IMG/VR virus record: IMGVR_UViG_3300031576_000001
Location: 62,001-126,000 of that record
Length of the DNA: 64,000 bases
Source of the DNA: a virus
Reading direction: 5' to 3' (one strand)
The position numbers were made by a program, and so were the translations under genes. The notes under the pieces were generated by a model. That model worked only from the letters and a program-made list of their open reading frames with translations. It ran no database searches and was not told the origin of the DNA. Positions 41,736 to 49,688 of this stretch are shown piece after piece. The stretch's first letter is position 1. Each line of letters opens with the position of its first letter.

Positions 41736-41959
41736 CCTTTTACAGTGGAGGCGTACATCGCCCGTACCACGTCTTCCGACCTGGGCACGTTGAAGGTCAT
41801 CACCGGCTTACCTGCTAGGTCAAACTGCACATGACCTACAGGACCACGCCTGTAGGTCATTGTACACACCCCCTCACTTGTAGCCCTCTTGGTGTGCCCT
41901 GAGAGCGATGACAGCGTAGCCCAGAGGGTTACATGGTAGAGGAGGGTACGGGGTGTCAT
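41705..41959 (-). CDS. Cys-pair small protein (family member 2), 84 aa
   Basis: A short, weakly hydrophobic N-terminus (TLLYHVTLWATLSSL) precedes GVCTMTYRRG, beta strands and the ending ASTVKGCVSVKAKEP. Two cysteines at matching places link it to the 34709, 42294, 42579 and 42906 genes. The hydrophobic stretch is marginal, so it could be a signal peptide or short anchor. Its 3' end overlaps the weak 41735 ORF. Confidence 0.5.
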   Translation of the reverse strand: MTPRTLLYHVTLWATLSSLSGHTKRATSEGVCTMTYRRGPVGHVQFDLAGKPVMTFNVPRSEDVVRAMYASTVKGCVSVKAKEP

Positions 41960-41994
41960 CACCAGCTACCCTTAGCCTCTGGGAACAGAAGGGG

Positions 41995-42294
41995 TTACAA
42001 TGCACCTCCCACGAGAACCTCTTTGCAGCCGAGCCGCGTCTTGGCAATCTCGACCACACTGCTAAGCCCTTGGGGGTTCTGCACAGCAAACTCGGCAATC
42101 GTCTGGTCAAGGTAAACGTAGCGGTGGGCGTAGACTGTGAGCCCTCCCCCAGTGTAGACGAGGGTACACACGCCCGTAGAACGTGAGAGGTAGTGTGACA
42201 GACGAACCAGACCGATAAGTGTGCCCACGACGAGGCTGAGGCATACCAGGATGGCGAATAGGTCACGGGCGACGGTAGAGGGGGTGTCTTTCAT
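41995..42294 (-). CDS. Cys-pair membrane protein (family member 3), 99 aa
   Basis: ATG at 42294. A clear hydrophobic span (LFAILVCLSLVVGTLIGLV) near residues 12-30 is followed by GVCTLVYTGG, beta strands and KTRLGCKEV near the end. TACTGT, a possible -10 box, is seven bases upstream of the ATG within GGGTGTACTGT. The likely topology is N-in with the Cys-pair domain outside the cytoplasm. Confidence 0.6.
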   Translation of the reverse strand: MKDTPSTVARDLFAILVCLSLVVGTLIGLVRLSHYLSRSTGVCTLVYTGGGLTVYAHRYVYLDQTIAEFAVQNPQGLSSVVEIAKTRLGCKEVLVGGAL

Positions 42295-42324
42295 GCTTGT
42301 CACAGTACACCCCTGTGCTCTTCG

Positions 42325-42579
42325 TCAGCCTACCTGGCACCCTTGCGCTAGCTCTTCGTAGCTCTTGACGGTTGAGGGTACCCATTTGAAGGCTACCAGC
42401 GTGCTCCCCATGATGATGCACTCCGTGTAGGTTTGCCCTGGTACCATGTGCTTCTTGACCCAACCGTTCGCCCCCGACGTGAGGTAGATCCCGGTGCCAA
42501 GCACGCCAGCGAAGCCATCAGCCTTCCAAGCCTCTTCGGTTTGATCGTCGATACCATTTGTAGGTGCTGGGTTGTCCAT
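42325..42579 (-). CDS. small protein with terminal Cys (family member 4), 84 aa
   Basis: Soluble: lacks a membrane span. It keeps YTECIIMG and the closing EELAQGCQVG, matching the Cys-x-beta and x-x-GC positions of the membrane-bound relatives. ATG at 42579 has TACACT directly upstream. It may be a cytoplasmic partner or a member that lost its anchor. Confidence 0.5.
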   Translation of the reverse strand: MDNPAPTNGIDDQTEEAWKADGFAGVLGTGIYLTSGANGWVKKHMVPGQTYTECIIMGSTLVAFKWVPSTVKSYEELAQGCQVG

Positions 42580-42591
42580 AGTGTATCCCGC

Positions 42592-42906
42592 TCAGAGGGG
42601 GAGCACCGTGCCAGCCGAGAGGGTCACGCAACCCAGCGCCTTAGCGCCCGCTACCACGGACTGTATGTCCCCCAGCGTGCTTGTCTGCGCTGTCAATGGG
42701 TGTATGTAAATAGGCGTCGTCCCGTCCCCCCTGGATGTCGTGACCACGTAGTACGAGCCTGTTGTCCGTAGGACTAGCTCAAGGGTGCATGTGGGTGTAG
42801 CAGGTACCGTTCTCTCAGAAGCCGTGGAGAGTAGTATCGCCAGGTTGGCCGTGCCCAGAGATATGCCAACCCCGAGCCAGACGAACCAGAGGATGAGGCG
42901 TGTCAT
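42592..42906 (-). CDS. Cys-pair membrane protein (family member 5), 104 aa
   Basis: Hydrophobic N-terminus (LILWFVWLGVGISLGTANLAILL) serves as anchor or signal. TCTLELVLRTTG and GAKALGCVTL hold the two conserved cysteines. The ATG at 42906 lies four bases after an in-frame TTA of the upstream gene, the same close packing seen at other TTA ends. Confidence 0.6.
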   Translation of the reverse strand: MTRLILWFVWLGVGISLGTANLAILLSTASERTVPATPTCTLELVLRTTGSYYVVTTSRGDGTTPIYIHPLTAQTSTLGDIQSVVAGAKALGCVTLSAGTVLPL

Positions 42907-43237
42907 GCGCTAACCCCCGTGCCCGCTTCTCAACCGAGCGTCGCTTCTTCCTGCGACGCTCCATCTGGGTCATCTCCACGTCCTCCAGGCGAGCAAAGAG
43001 GGCGTCGTCCACCTTGACCTCCTTGAACCTGTCGGTCTGGTCACCCTTACAGCCGTGCAGAAATACAGCACCACGGTAAAGCGGGTTGAGAAAGAGGTAA
43101 AGGGTGGTATCGGGTTCGTTGTCGGTCCACGCTGCCCAGCGTGATAGCGTCCCTTCGGAGGCGAGGTCTACTTCCATGGCGAGGTCCGGGTGGAGGTTGC
43201 CTGTTAGCACAGCGTCTACTATACCCCGGGACAGCAT
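42815..43237 (-). CDS. hypothetical protein, about 108-140 aa
   Basis: ATG at 43237 or, less likely, 43180. The protein is acidic early (LHPDLAMEVDLASEG), then FKEVKVDDALFARLEDVEMTQ and a basic end MERRRKKRRSVEKRARG. In-frame TTA (plus-strand 42911-42913) follows ARG and sits four bases before the next ATG; using it removes a 92-base overlap. The first base of the start codon overlaps the start of the divergent 43236 gene in CATG. Confidence 0.55.
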   Translation of the reverse strand: MLSRGIVDAVLTGNLHPDLAMEVDLASEGTLSRWAAWTDNEPDTTLYLFLNPLYRGAVFLHGCKGDQTDRFKEVKVDDALFARLEDVEMTQMERRRKKRRSVEKRARGLAHDTPHPLVRLARGWHISGHGQPGDTTLHGF

Positions 43238-43550
43238 GACAGACGACAGCGCACCAAAGGCCCTGCTAACCCCCCTCGACCCGGAAAGCCTCATGGCGCT
43301 ACAGAGGCACCAAGAGATCCGAGCCAAGATCGCCCACGATATGCTTGAGCTTGAGCAAGAGAAGGTCCGTTTGCTTGTCCTAGCCCAGGGCTTCGATAAG
43401 GAGGCACACTCCCTCTTCGCCAAGCTGCTTACCGAGAGGGGGCAGAACGCCGACGCCAAGGTCTACGTAGACTTCAAGGACGGTCTACTCAAGCCTGTAG
43501 GCGAGCCAAACGTCCACTCCTTAGCTAAGCCCCCCTATCCCCCCCTCTAA
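43236..43550 (+). CDS. helical protein, 95-104 aa
   Basis: ATG at 43236 shares CATG with the divergent gene. A possible promoter (TTGCCT, 17 bases, TATACC at 43220-43225) lies just upstream. Residues 20-70 are a long amphipathic helix (RAKIAHDMLELEQEKVRLLVL). In-frame TTA at 43521-43523 is nine codons before TAA. It begins the rightward neck/tail block, so a chaperone or completion role is possible. Confidence 0.55.
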   Translation: MTDDSAPKALLTPLDPESLMALQRHQEIRAKIAHDMLELEQEKVRLLVLAQGFDKEAHSLFAKLLTERGQNADAKVYVDFKDGLLKPVGEPNVHSLAKPPYPPL

Positions 43551-43553
43551 GGC

Positions 43554-44960
43554 GTGGTTTACGCCAGGGACAGAAACCCACCCCCCACCCTAGAGTACCG
43601 AGCTACCCCGTGGCCGCTCCCTCCCCTTGAGGTATTTATGACTGGTGGGGTACCAGGGGTGTATGACCTACACTGGACACCCCCAGCGATACTCACCGGC
43701 AACGGGGGCTTCTGCCTTGTGGGGGTCAACGTCTACCGTAGCTTTGACTCGGAGTATGGCCCGTACCATCGGATAACGGAGCTACCTGTGGGCTCCCTGT
43801 ACTGGCAGGACCGGACGGGTAACGAGCTGGTTATCGAAGAGGACGTGACCGACCGGGTGACCCTCAAGGGTGACGCCGGTTCTTTCCCTCAGAACCCACG
43901 GTGGGCTTTCCAGGTCAGGTACCCTCCCATTGTCCGAGAGGGTAGCCAGGCTACGCCTACCCGCATACCACAGGACGTGAGAGCCTTCGTGGACGGGGTA
44001 GAGACTGCCGTGCTAGCCGTCTGGGGTGACACGGGGGAGGTCGAGATTGACACCCACCTGTACCCTAACGTGACGTACCAGACCCTCGACAAGCCACTAC
44101 TGCCCTCTCCGGGGTCTCGGGTGACCGTGACCTACCGCAGGAACCGTTCTCTCTTGCGGACGGACTTGAACACAAGGGTCTTTTACCGTGTCACCTCGGT
44201 AGCCTACCCGGCTTCTTGCTCCGCGCCTCACCAAGAGGACTTGCTAGAGACCCCTTTGGACCGTGCCCCGATGGCTTCTACACAGGAGACGGAAAAGCTG
44301 GACTGGGTATGGCGCGACGCGATTGAGCGCAACCGGTGGATTCTAGAGCAAGGCGGGGAGCGCGTGAGGGTCTTTATCAAGAAGACCGTGGGCGTGCCGT
44401 GTTTCTGCTTCCAAGAGCCCAGACACAAGCAGCCTCTAGCTGACTGCCGGGACTGTTACGGGTCAGGAATCCTTGGGGGTTACGAGGGACCGTGGGATAT
44501 ACTCATTGCCCCTGACGACGCTGAGCGACGGAAACGACAGAGTGAGAGGGGCAGGACCATTGAGCACAGTTACGAGACCTGGACAGGGCCGTCACCTCAA
44601 CTGGACCAGCGAGATTTCCTGGTCAAGTTGAACGGCAGGCGATACTCGATAGGTGCCGTGCGTACCCCCACAGCAAGGGGGATGGTCTTGCAACAGCACT
44701 TCACAATGAGTCAGCTCGACGAGAAGGACATACGCTACAGCGTCCCTCTAGGTAACCCCGTCAAGCACGTAGCTACGACGTTCACGCCGCTTTTCGCGCC
44801 ACCACCCCCAGACATTACCAACCACCCCACCGTGCCCGAAGAGATTGAGCTAAAAGGGCGCACCCGGGCGTGGGTTAACACCTCGTACTTACGACCGCTG
44901 GCTTATCACTCATTGCGCTTAGAGGCACACCATGGCTTTCCTATCTGGTTTCAAGTTTGA
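43554..44960 (+). CDS. neck/tail structural protein with FnIII-like domain, 445-468 aa
   Basis: GTG at 43554, close after the preceding gene. Residues 35-85 are fibronectin-III-like (GVYDLHWTPPAI ... YWQDRT). The middle is beta-rich, then a Cys cluster CFCF...CRDCYGSG near 285-305 and a conserved-looking block (APDDAERRKRQSERGRT, YSIGAVRTPTARGMVLQQHF) I associate with virion proteins of large phages. In-frame TTA at 44889-44891 follows NTSY, and a second at 44919. Ending at the first removes the 29-base overlap with the next gene. Confidence 0.7.
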   Translation: MVYARDRNPPPTLEYRATPWPLPPLEVFMTGGVPGVYDLHWTPPAILTGNGGFCLVGVNVYRSFDSEYGPYHRITELPVGSLYWQDRTGNELVIEEDVTDRVTLKGDAGSFPQNPRWAFQVRYPPIVREGSQATPTRIPQDVRAFVDGVETAVLAVWGDTGEVEIDTHLYPNVTYQTLDKPLLPSPGSRVTVTYRRNRSLLRTDLNTRVFYRVTSVAYPASCSAPHQEDLLETPLDRAPMASTQETEKLDWVWRDAIERNRWILEQGGERVRVFIKKTVGVPCFCFQEPRHKQPLADCRDCYGSGILGGYEGPWDILIAPDDAERRKRQSERGRTIEHSYETWTGPSPQLDQRDFLVKLNGRRYSIGAVRTPTARGMVLQQHFTMSQLDEKDIRYSVPLGNPVKHVATTFTPLFAPPPPDITNHPTVPEEIELKGRTRAWVNTSYLRPLAYHSLRLEAHHGFPIWFQV

Positions 44961-45381
44961 TCGCACGTTGCACCTCCTACGTAAGGAAATGCAGCGTCAG
45001 CTACGCAAGGCGCTCTTTCGTAAAGCGTTCACGCCACGCGAGCAAAAGACGCTCGCCCGAGCCCTCTCCGTGGAAAGTCGCGGTGGACAGCTACAGGTTG
45101 TCGCCCGCGACCCCAAGTACTTCTACCTTACCAGCAAGCGCAGCCGCACCTCTATGCGGTGGCTCCTTGGTAAGACAATCGCGCTCCGTACCCCATCGGG
45201 GCTAAAGTTTCGCAGGGCGACGGCACGTTCAATTGCCAGGGGCGGGTGGGTCTATCCCGCCAAACCTGCCCGCGATTACGTGCAAACCGCGGCGCTCCAA
45301 GCCAAGAAGATCATTGCCAAGGAGATCAAGGCAGACCTACGAGACATGCTCATGTCCGAGCTAAAGAAGGGCTTTCATTGA
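44932..45381 (+). CDS. basic tail/neck-type protein, 149 aa
   Basis: ATG preceded by TTAGAGG. Strongly basic and helical at both ends with a beta-rich centre (QLQVVARDPKYFYLTSK). The TGA overlaps the next ATG (TGATG). Its size, charge and position between a neck-type protein and tail genes fit a head-tail connector or tail completion protein, but no family is certain. Confidence 0.6.
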   Translation: MAFLSGFKFDRTLHLLRKEMQRQLRKALFRKAFTPREQKTLARALSVESRGGQLQVVARDPKYFYLTSKRSRTSMRWLLGKTIALRTPSGLKFRRATARSIARGGWVYPAKPARDYVQTAALQAKKIIAKEIKADLRDMLMSELKKGFH

Positions 45382-45890
45382 TGAGCGTTACGGTGCTCAA
45401 CATTGACGGCGACGTGGTAGTTGTCCATGACATCGGGGAGTCCCTTGCGCCCGGTAGTCAGGCTACCATTGCCGACGACAAGGCGCTCAGGTCCACCGAC
45501 CTCTGGCGAGCTATCTCTCAGCGGAGGCTCTATCAGCTAAAGACGGAGATTGCGATAGCCCCCTCGCCCACGCCTAACAAGCCGGCGCCCGCGAACCTGC
45601 AAAAACCCCCTAGCCTCTCCGACGTGCTTTCCCGCCTGGATACCATCATTGGGCTACTGAGAGAGCTACCCCTGTCTACCCAGGCGCCCCCCACGCAACC
45701 CAGCCTCCGTAGCCGCACCCCCCGGTCTGAAGAGGAAGCTGCCCCGGCGCCAGCGCCCTTGTTCCTACCTACACTGACCACCCCGGAAAGCTCGCGCGTG
45801 CAAGGGGAAGGTCTAGCCAAAGAGGGTGGGGGCTCGTCCAGTGTCACTGAAAACGCCTCTAGACTGCGCGCCCTCCGAAACCTCCAATGA
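45381..45890 (+). CDS. hypothetical protein with Pro-rich linker, 169 aa
   Basis: Translation-coupled start in TGATG. Residues 1-50 form a small beta domain (VTVLNIDGDVVVVHDIG), 60-110 a Pro/Ala linker with a helical DVLSRLDTIIGLLRELP, and the rest is disordered and Pro/Ser/Glu-rich. It is probably an adaptor or coiled-coil partner of the flanking tail proteins. Confidence 0.55.
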   Translation: MSVTVLNIDGDVVVVHDIGESLAPGSQATIADDKALRSTDLWRAISQRRLYQLKTEIAIAPSPTPNKPAPANLQKPPSLSDVLSRLDTIIGLLRELPLSTQAPPTQPSLRSRTPRSEEEAAPAPAPLFLPTLTTPESSRVQGEGLAKEGGGSSSVTENASRLRALRNLQ

Positions 45891-45900
45891 GACCCCTGAC

Positions 45901-46482
45901 ATGACACACCCGGTATGGAATGACCCTCTAGGTTTTGACCCTATCTTGCACGGACCCCCCTACCTACGGGTCAACAAGCAGCACCCCACGGGAATGTACC
46001 CCAAGGTCGCCTCTTTGCCCCGGGCGCTCAACATGGGGGCGTTGGGCTCCTTGGTCGCGTTCCTGCGGGCGCTGGCGCTGGTCCACCAAGGGCACCACTG
46101 GCTAACCCAGGGGGCGCACTTCTACGCTGACCACCTTCTCTTTGACCGCCTGTACGAGGGCGCAGTCAAGCACGTAGACCCTCTAGCGGAGCGAGCCGTA
46201 GGGGAGGGCGCTGGTGCTTCGCTGTCACCTTTTCTGCAAGCCAACCTCGTCGCTCGCTACCTGGGCTTCTTTTACGGTACGCACCCCATCAATCCCACGC
46301 CGGACCAGATGGTCATGGCCTCTCTTGACGGGGAGGATGCTTTTCTGGCTCACCTGAGAGAGTGTCGCACCCTCTTGCCCAACCTCAGCTCAGGGACGGG
46401 CAACCTCTTGGACGAGACAGCGGACTTGCACGAGAGTCACGTTTACCTCTTGCGCCAGCGCGCCCCCTCCGTGCTAAAGTAA
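45901..46482 (+). CDS. Dps/ferritin-like protein, 193 aa
   Basis: ATG at 45901. The sequence LVHQGHHWLTQGAHFYADHLLFDRLYEGAVKHVDPLAERAVG carries the His/Asp/Glu spacing of the Dps ferroxidase and first-helix region, followed by helices and HESHVYLLRQR. Dps proteins bind iron and protect DNA. Here the gene lies among structural genes, so a virion-associated or DNA-protecting role during infection is possible. It ends in TAA just before the interrupted actin gene. Confidence 0.7.
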   Translation: MTHPVWNDPLGFDPILHGPPYLRVNKQHPTGMYPKVASLPRALNMGALGSLVAFLRALALVHQGHHWLTQGAHFYADHLLFDRLYEGAVKHVDPLAERAVGEGAGASLSPFLQANLVARYLGFFYGTHPINPTPDQMVMASLDGEDAFLAHLRECRTLLPNLSSGTGNLLDETADLHESHVYLLRQRAPSVLK

Positions 46483-46488
46483 ACCAGC

Positions 46489-46545
46489 ATGACAAAGAGC
46501 GAATTTCTTCCGGGCGTTGGGCTGGACATCGGAACCATGCCGTGA
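46489..46545 (+). pseudogene. displaced 5' end of the actin-like gene
   Basis: An 18-codon fragment from ATG encodes VGLDIGTM then hits TGA. The same phosphate-1 motif (AIDIGTMN) opens the intact gene at 47429. The shared 15 bases for DIGTM differ only at three third-codon positions. This is the original gene start, cut off by the endonuclease inserted behind GGAACCATG. Confidence 0.75.
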
Positions 46546-46563
46546 TAGCGTTAGGGAGAAGCT

Positions 46564-47439
46564 ATGCCCAGGCGAGAAATACCAAAATGTGTGTTGGAAG
46601 CAGCACTAGAGTCAAACCCTATGATTACTCTTGTGGGCTTGGCAATTGTCTGTCAGTGCTCTGCGACATCTGTAGCTAGGAACTTGGCGAGACATAGCCT
46701 GCGAACGAAACGCTGGTCCGAGAGGCGACACAGCGACGAAACTAAGCAAAAGATGCGAGATAGTGTACCAGACAGATCGGGTGCTCGTAATCCCAACTTT
46801 GGGGTGAAGGACCGTCCTTGGCTAGAAGGGGATAAGAACGCTTTGCGACAATGGCACAAGGCTAACCCTGATTTCGGAGAGAGGCAAAAGGGAGAAAATA
46901 ACCCTGTACACAAGGTAAAGCATCTCTACAATGATGCCAGCTATGTGCTCCGCATAACGTCTGGGATACGTGCTCATGCTAAAGCTAAAGCCGGGCACAC
47001 TTACGAGGAAACCTACGGTGGGGCGAAAGCAGAAGAATATAAGGAACAACTGCGCCGTGCGTCCCCTGCTAGAATGGCAAAGTTCAAGCGAAAAGTCACG
47101 GCACCTGAAGCAGCCGTAGCGGTTATGCTCCAAAGTCTTGGGGTGTGCTATGTGGAGCAAGCGCCTTTGGGTTACTACACTGTTGACTTCTTGGTTCCTA
47201 ACGTGAAGCTGGTTATCCAAGCTGATGGGGACTTCTGGCACGGACACCCCGATAAGTATACCGTAGAATCGCTTACTCCCACACAAAAGAAACAGAAGCG
47301 TCTGGACTCCTCAACCAACTCTTACCTCGTCTCGCGAGATTATCGCGTGCTACGCCTTTGGGAGAGTGACATCAAAGATAAAGCTGCGGAGTGCCTGGCA
47401 CGTATCAAACAATACCTGGAGGTCACAAATGGAGAATAA
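46564..47439 (+). CDS. homing endonuclease, NUMOD-like motif and Vsr-like core, in the actin gene
   Basis: 291 residues, with GGGAGAAGCT before the ATG. N-terminal HTH-like region (TLVGLAIVCQCSATSVARNL), then GARNPNFG and GENNPVHK, NUMOD3-like DNA-binding motifs. The C-terminus has YTVDFLVPNVKLVIQADGDFWHGHPDK, the Vsr-like/EDxHD nuclease core. It sits inside the 5' end of the actin-like gene and ends by overlapping the rebuilt start at 47429. AT-richer than its hosts, yet no in-frame TTA. Confidence 0.85.
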   Translation: MPRREIPKCVLEAALESNPMITLVGLAIVCQCSATSVARNLARHSLRTKRWSERRHSDETKQKMRDSVPDRSGARNPNFGVKDRPWLEGDKNALRQWHKANPDFGERQKGENNPVHKVKHLYNDASYVLRITSGIRAHAKAKAGHTYEETYGGAKAEEYKEQLRRASPARMAKFKRKVTAPEAAVAVMLQSLGVCYVEQAPLGYYTVDFLVPNVKLVIQADGDFWHGHPDKYTVESLTPTQKKQKRLDSSTNSYLVSRDYRVLRLWESDIKDKAAECLARIKQYLEVTNGE

Positions 47440-48430
47440 CTACAAGCTAGGCTGCGCAATTGATATAGGAACAATGAATTTGGTTTCTGCTAGGCAAAAC
47501 CAGCAAGGAAAGGTGGTTACCAAGAGCATCCGTGACTGCTTTCTCGACCTTGAGCCAGACGCCAAGAAGACCCTCAAGCTCTCCCGCGTACCGTACACGG
47601 AACAAGCCGGGCAACTGGTCGTCCTGGGGGAGGCGGCATTCCGGTTTGCCTCTCTGTTCAAGAGGGAGGTACGGCGCCCCTTGCAGCGTGGGGTGATTGC
47701 AGCCGGCGAGCTAGACGCTCAGAAAATCCTGTCCCTGCTCATCTTTCACGCACTGGACGTGCCGCTCACCGCCGGAGAGGCTTGCCACTACAGCGTGCCC
47801 GCGGCGCCTGTGGACGACACCACACAGGACGTGTTTTACCACCAAGAGGTCTTCCGCAAGATCCTGACTGACCATGGGTACAAACCTACGCCCGTCAACG
47901 AAGCCATGGCTATCCTGTTCTCGCAGTGTGCCCAAGAGAACTTCTCCGGGGTGACGATGAGCTACGGGTCTGGTCAGGTGAATGTGGCTCTTGGTTACCA
48001 GACTATCGAAGGGCTAACCTTTAGCCACACTCATGCCGGTGACTGGGTTGACATTCACGCCGGTAAGGCTGTGGGGCTCACCGCTCAGAGAATGTGTGTC
48101 ATCAAAGAGAAGGGTGTGGACCTCCTCGCCCCGAAAACCAGGGAGGAGGAGGCTTTGGCGCTCTACATGCGAAGCGCCATGGACTACACCCTTTTTCACT
48201 TGAAGCGTGAGTTTGATAAGGTACGGGCCACGCTGGACATCGCTGAGCCCTTGCCGATCATCCTCTCAGGGGGGATGACAAGAGCGGGTAACTTTCTACC
48301 CATCTTCCAAGAGGCTATCAAGGGCGTCGCGCTACCCTTTGAGGTCAGCGAGGTCAGACTAGCCACGGACCCCATGACTTCGGTAGCTGAGGGCTTGCTG
48401 GTTCTGGCTCAACAAGAGGCTGACGGCTGA
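47429..48430 (+). CDS. actin-like ATPase
   Basis: ATG at 47429 is preceded by GGAGG at 7-base spacing; the reading frame upstream belongs to the endonuclease. It has 333 residues. Phosphate-1 motif DIGTMN near residue 12, phosphate-2 region SYGSGQVNVAL, and adenosine motif LSGGMTRAGNF are in actin/ParM/MreB order. Phosphate-2 has SYGSG instead of D-x-G-x-G, so ATP hydrolysis may be altered. Such proteins polymerise to move or segregate DNA or to position phage particles. Its 5' segment was recoded by the endonuclease insertion. Confidence 0.8.
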   Translation: MENNYKLGCAIDIGTMNLVSARQNQQGKVVTKSIRDCFLDLEPDAKKTLKLSRVPYTEQAGQLVVLGEAAFRFASLFKREVRRPLQRGVIAAGELDAQKILSLLIFHALDVPLTAGEACHYSVPAAPVDDTTQDVFYHQEVFRKILTDHGYKPTPVNEAMAILFSQCAQENFSGVTMSYGSGQVNVALGYQTIEGLTFSHTHAGDWVDIHAGKAVGLTAQRMCVIKEKGVDLLAPKTREEEALALYMRSAMDYTLFHLKREFDKVRATLDIAEPLPIILSGGMTRAGNFLPIFQEAIKGVALPFEVSEVRLATDPMTSVAEGLLVLAQQEADG

Positions 48431-48475
48431 GCCTCGCCCTTTCCACCTCTCTTAAAGGAGAAGGCTTAGCCCACC

Positions 48476-49621
48476 ATGTACGCCTACCTCCTCTCCCCCT
48501 TGAAGCGTAGACTCCTCTTGGAGCTTCAAGAGAGCTTCACAAGACACCCGGTCTACCACAAAATAGTCCCCTTTATCCAGAACAGGTTCGCTTTTGATGA
48601 GCGCCCTCAGTACGGGATCGTCATGAAGGGCGGCTCTGTCACCCCGGTTCAGCTAGCGGCAGACCACCATTTGGGGACCGTCGTGAGTCACGTCATGCTG
48701 GCGTACTTCGGTCAACCGGTCTTCCCTCTGGAGTGGGTCAGGGAAGACACGGGGGCAATACGAGCCAACCGCAACGTCATGCCTACCCTCCCGGGCGTGT
48801 ACTACCTGGAGGTTCTACAAGCACCCACCGACCCTCAGCGCCCGGGTCAGTTCATCATTGACCCCTTGTTGACGGTGACCGATGAGTTTCTCTTGCAATT
48901 CGAGACGGGGCTGGAAACCAGCGTCACCCTAAAGCACCCACCCCTCTCAGGGACGCTCCGTGTGTGGGAGAACCGCAGGACTCTTCTCAGAGAGGGGGTG
49001 GACTACACGGTAGACTACCCCACGGGCACCCTTACCCTGTTGACCCCCTACCGAGCCCGAGCGTACCTCACGGCGGACTATCGTTACCCTGTGGCGAGCA
49101 TTGGGCCCGTAGACTTCTATTGGAACCGAGCGGACGTGTCCACGCTCCCCGGCGTGGTCCTGGCTTTTGGCAAGCGTGCCAAGAAGGGTGACAAGGTGGG
49201 CGTGGTTGTCTACCCAGACCGAGTAGACACCGCCAGAGCCTACGGAGGGCGTATCGACGCCAACTTTGACCTCGACGTGATCGCCCGGGACAGTAACCAA
49301 GTCGAAGAGATAGCCGACTACGCCCTCATGGCCTTTTGGTATGAGAAGCGGTCCTCACTGTCTTTTGAGGGTATCGAGGTCATGGAGTGCAGCATTTCCG
49401 GGGAAAGTGAGGACGTGTACGACGAGGCGGGCGATGACTACTATTACCAAGCCTCTCTGTCGCTCAGGGTTCAAGCCGACTGGGAAGTACACGTACCGCT
49501 GCCGCTCACAATTTCTCGCGTCACTCCCGAGCCAAAGCCCCTCGCTGGCGCTGGCTTGTACTTTGCCGCGCACCCCGTGATCGTCGGGCGGAATAACGAC
49601 TACGAGCGCCTATTAGGGTAA
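48476..49621 (+). CDS. neck/tail structural protein, 379-381 aa
   Basis: Strong SD (TTAAAGGAGAAGG) before ATG. N-terminal 70 residues are helical and hydrophobic in patches (YLLSPLKRRLLLELQESF). The rest is beta-rich with repeated YTVDYPTGTLTLLTPYRARAYLTADYRYP, an Ig-like pattern found in phage tail proteins. In-frame TTA at 49613-49615 is one codon before TAA (TTA GGG TAA). Position just before the sheath favours a tail-completion or neck role. Confidence 0.65.
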   Translation: MYAYLLSPLKRRLLLELQESFTRHPVYHKIVPFIQNRFAFDERPQYGIVMKGGSVTPVQLAADHHLGTVVSHVMLAYFGQPVFPLEWVREDTGAIRANRNVMPTLPGVYYLEVLQAPTDPQRPGQFIIDPLLTVTDEFLLQFETGLETSVTLKHPPLSGTLRVWENRRTLLREGVDYTVDYPTGTLTLLTPYRARAYLTADYRYPVASIGPVDFYWNRADVSTLPGVVLAFGKRAKKGDKVGVVVYPDRVDTARAYGGRIDANFDLDVIARDSNQVEEIADYALMAFWYEKRSSLSFEGIEVMECSISGESEDVYDEAGDDYYYQASLSLRVQADWEVHVPLPLTISRVTPEPKPLAGAGLYFAAHPVIVGRNNDYERLLG

Positions 49622-49688
49622 CCTCCCACAGGTGTCCCCTGAAGAGTGCAGACAACCTAGAGACGGTAACTCTGCTACCGTAACCACC

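Noticed and set aside
46489-46545. A real 18-residue gene before the endonuclease
   Set aside because: It repeats the start motif of the actin-like protein and is better explained as a displaced gene end.
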